Shown here piece by piece: positions 63,624 to 64,000 of a DNA stretch of 64,000 bases; positions within the stretch are counted from its first letter, which is position 1; each line of letters opens with the position of its first letter. This DNA comes from Novosphingobium capsulatum NBRC 12533 (GTDB lineage Bacteria; Pseudomonadota; Alphaproteobacteria; Sphingomonadales; Sphingomonadaceae): positions 1 through 64,000 of the forward strand of contig NZ_BCYV01000006.1 in NCBI RefSeq assembly GCF_001598375.1. The letters are read 5' to 3'. Made by a program: the position numbers and the translations under genes. Under the pieces are notes generated by a model that saw nothing but the letters and a program-made list of their open reading frames with translations, did no database searches and was not told the DNA's origin.

Positions 63624-64000
63624 TCAACGCACCCCGGCCAGCGCCTTTTGCCGGCGCCGCTGGACCGAGCTGCCCAGGCCAATCGCCTCGCGGTACTTGG
63701 CCACCGTGCGCCGCGCCAGGTCAAAGCCGCGCGCTTTGAGCAGATCGACCAGCGCATCGTCCGACAGGATCGCCTTGGGATCCTCGCCATCGATCAACTG
63801 GCGGATCGCCGCTTTCACCGCCTCGGCCGAAACCCCCTCGCCATCGGTGCCCGCCACACCCGAGGTGAAGAAATACTTCAGTTCGAACGTGCCGCGCAGG
63901 CAATGCAGATACTTGTTCGAGGTCACGCGGCTGATCGTGCTCTCGTGCATCTTGACCGCTTCGGCCACGGTGCGCAGCGTCATCGGGCGCAGGTGCGACA
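63624..64000 (-). CDS. rpoN: RNA polymerase sigma-54 factor RpoN, C-terminal part
   Basis: The frame runs off the right edge, so only the last 125 residues are seen. They include the HTH (TLRTVAEAVKMHESTISRVTSN) and the diagnostic RpoN box ARRTVAKYRE, which binds the -24 promoter element, and the basic end. Sigma-54 directs transcription of genes activated by enhancer-binding proteins. The neighbour on the same strand is the TPR gene. Confidence 0.96.
   Translation of the reverse strand, partial: SHLRPMTLRTVAEAVKMHESTISRVTSNKYLHCLRGTFELKYFFTSGVAGTDGEGVSAEAVKAAIRQLIDGEDPKAILSDDALVDLLKARGFDLARRTVAKYREAIGLGSSVQRRRQKALAGVR

Overview
The window is high-GC alphaproteobacterial chromosome, most likely from a sphingomonad such as Novosphingobium or a close relative. 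The evidence is a canonical CtrA, an MmcB homologue behind an alphaproteobacterial-type LexA box, a fused ThiS-ThiG, CHASE3 and HisKA_2-type signalling proteins, and dispersed palindromes of a kind common in sphingomonad genomes. Most genes are housekeeping. The exceptions are a lower-GC block at the left edge (about 1-3.4 kb) and a small lower-GC patch near 60.3-61.3 kb, both of which look acquired.

Layout. 1-3.2 kb is a possible defence or mobile remnant: the C-terminal part of a KwaB-like protein, a PLD-type protein and an HNH endonuclease. 3.4-5.3 kb encodes a CHASE3-HAMP-GAF-GGDEF diguanylate cyclase. 5.3-9.8 kb holds mutM, diverging from ubiE-ubiB and an acyltransferase. 9.8-10.7 kb has two tandem paralogous membrane proteins. 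10.8-14.9 kb is coaBC-dut-aminotransferase followed by a LuxR-type regulator. 15-17.3 kb is rplM-rpsI and ctaA, diverging from a MerC-like gene. 17.8-21.2 kb holds thiSG converging on maeB. 21.3-27.1 kb holds a polytopic membrane protein, mutS and a CNT nucleoside transporter. 27.2-32.3 kb runs yhhQ, argB, a lipoprotein, yggT, folD, a secreted hypothetical protein and a MarC-family gene. 32.4-33.4 kb has a UPF0016 cation transporter behind a yybP-ykoY (Mn2+) riboswitch, and a DUF1289 gene.

33.7-38.6 kb has a DEAD-box helicase and a three-gene two-component cluster: a CHASE3 kinase, a lone receiver, and a receiver-HisKA_2 kinase that seems to use a non-canonical start. 38.6-40.4 kb holds an HTH protein, mmcB with its LexA box, a hypothetical gene and tRNA-Arg(CCG). 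40.7-49.1 kb is one giant gene (2778 aa): 46 tandem units of about 56 residues followed by an RTX-like C-terminus, which looks like a type I secreted repeat protein. 49.3-60.3 kb holds lldD, an AraC regulator, an unannotated structured RNA with its own terminator, pyrD, ggt, an acyl-CoA synthetase, an EamA exporter, trmB and a PuuB-like oxidase. 60.3-64 kb holds a small hypothetical gene, inverted repeats, a near-perfect parS site, ctrA, a CcmI/CcmH-like TPR protein and the start-less 3' end of rpoN.

The most notable items are the giant 46-unit repeat protein, the probable new structured RNA beside pyrD, the parS-like site beside ctrA, the LexA box on mmcB, the Mn2+ riboswitch, the non-canonical start of the receiver-kinase, and the placement of palindromic repeat families between converging genes.
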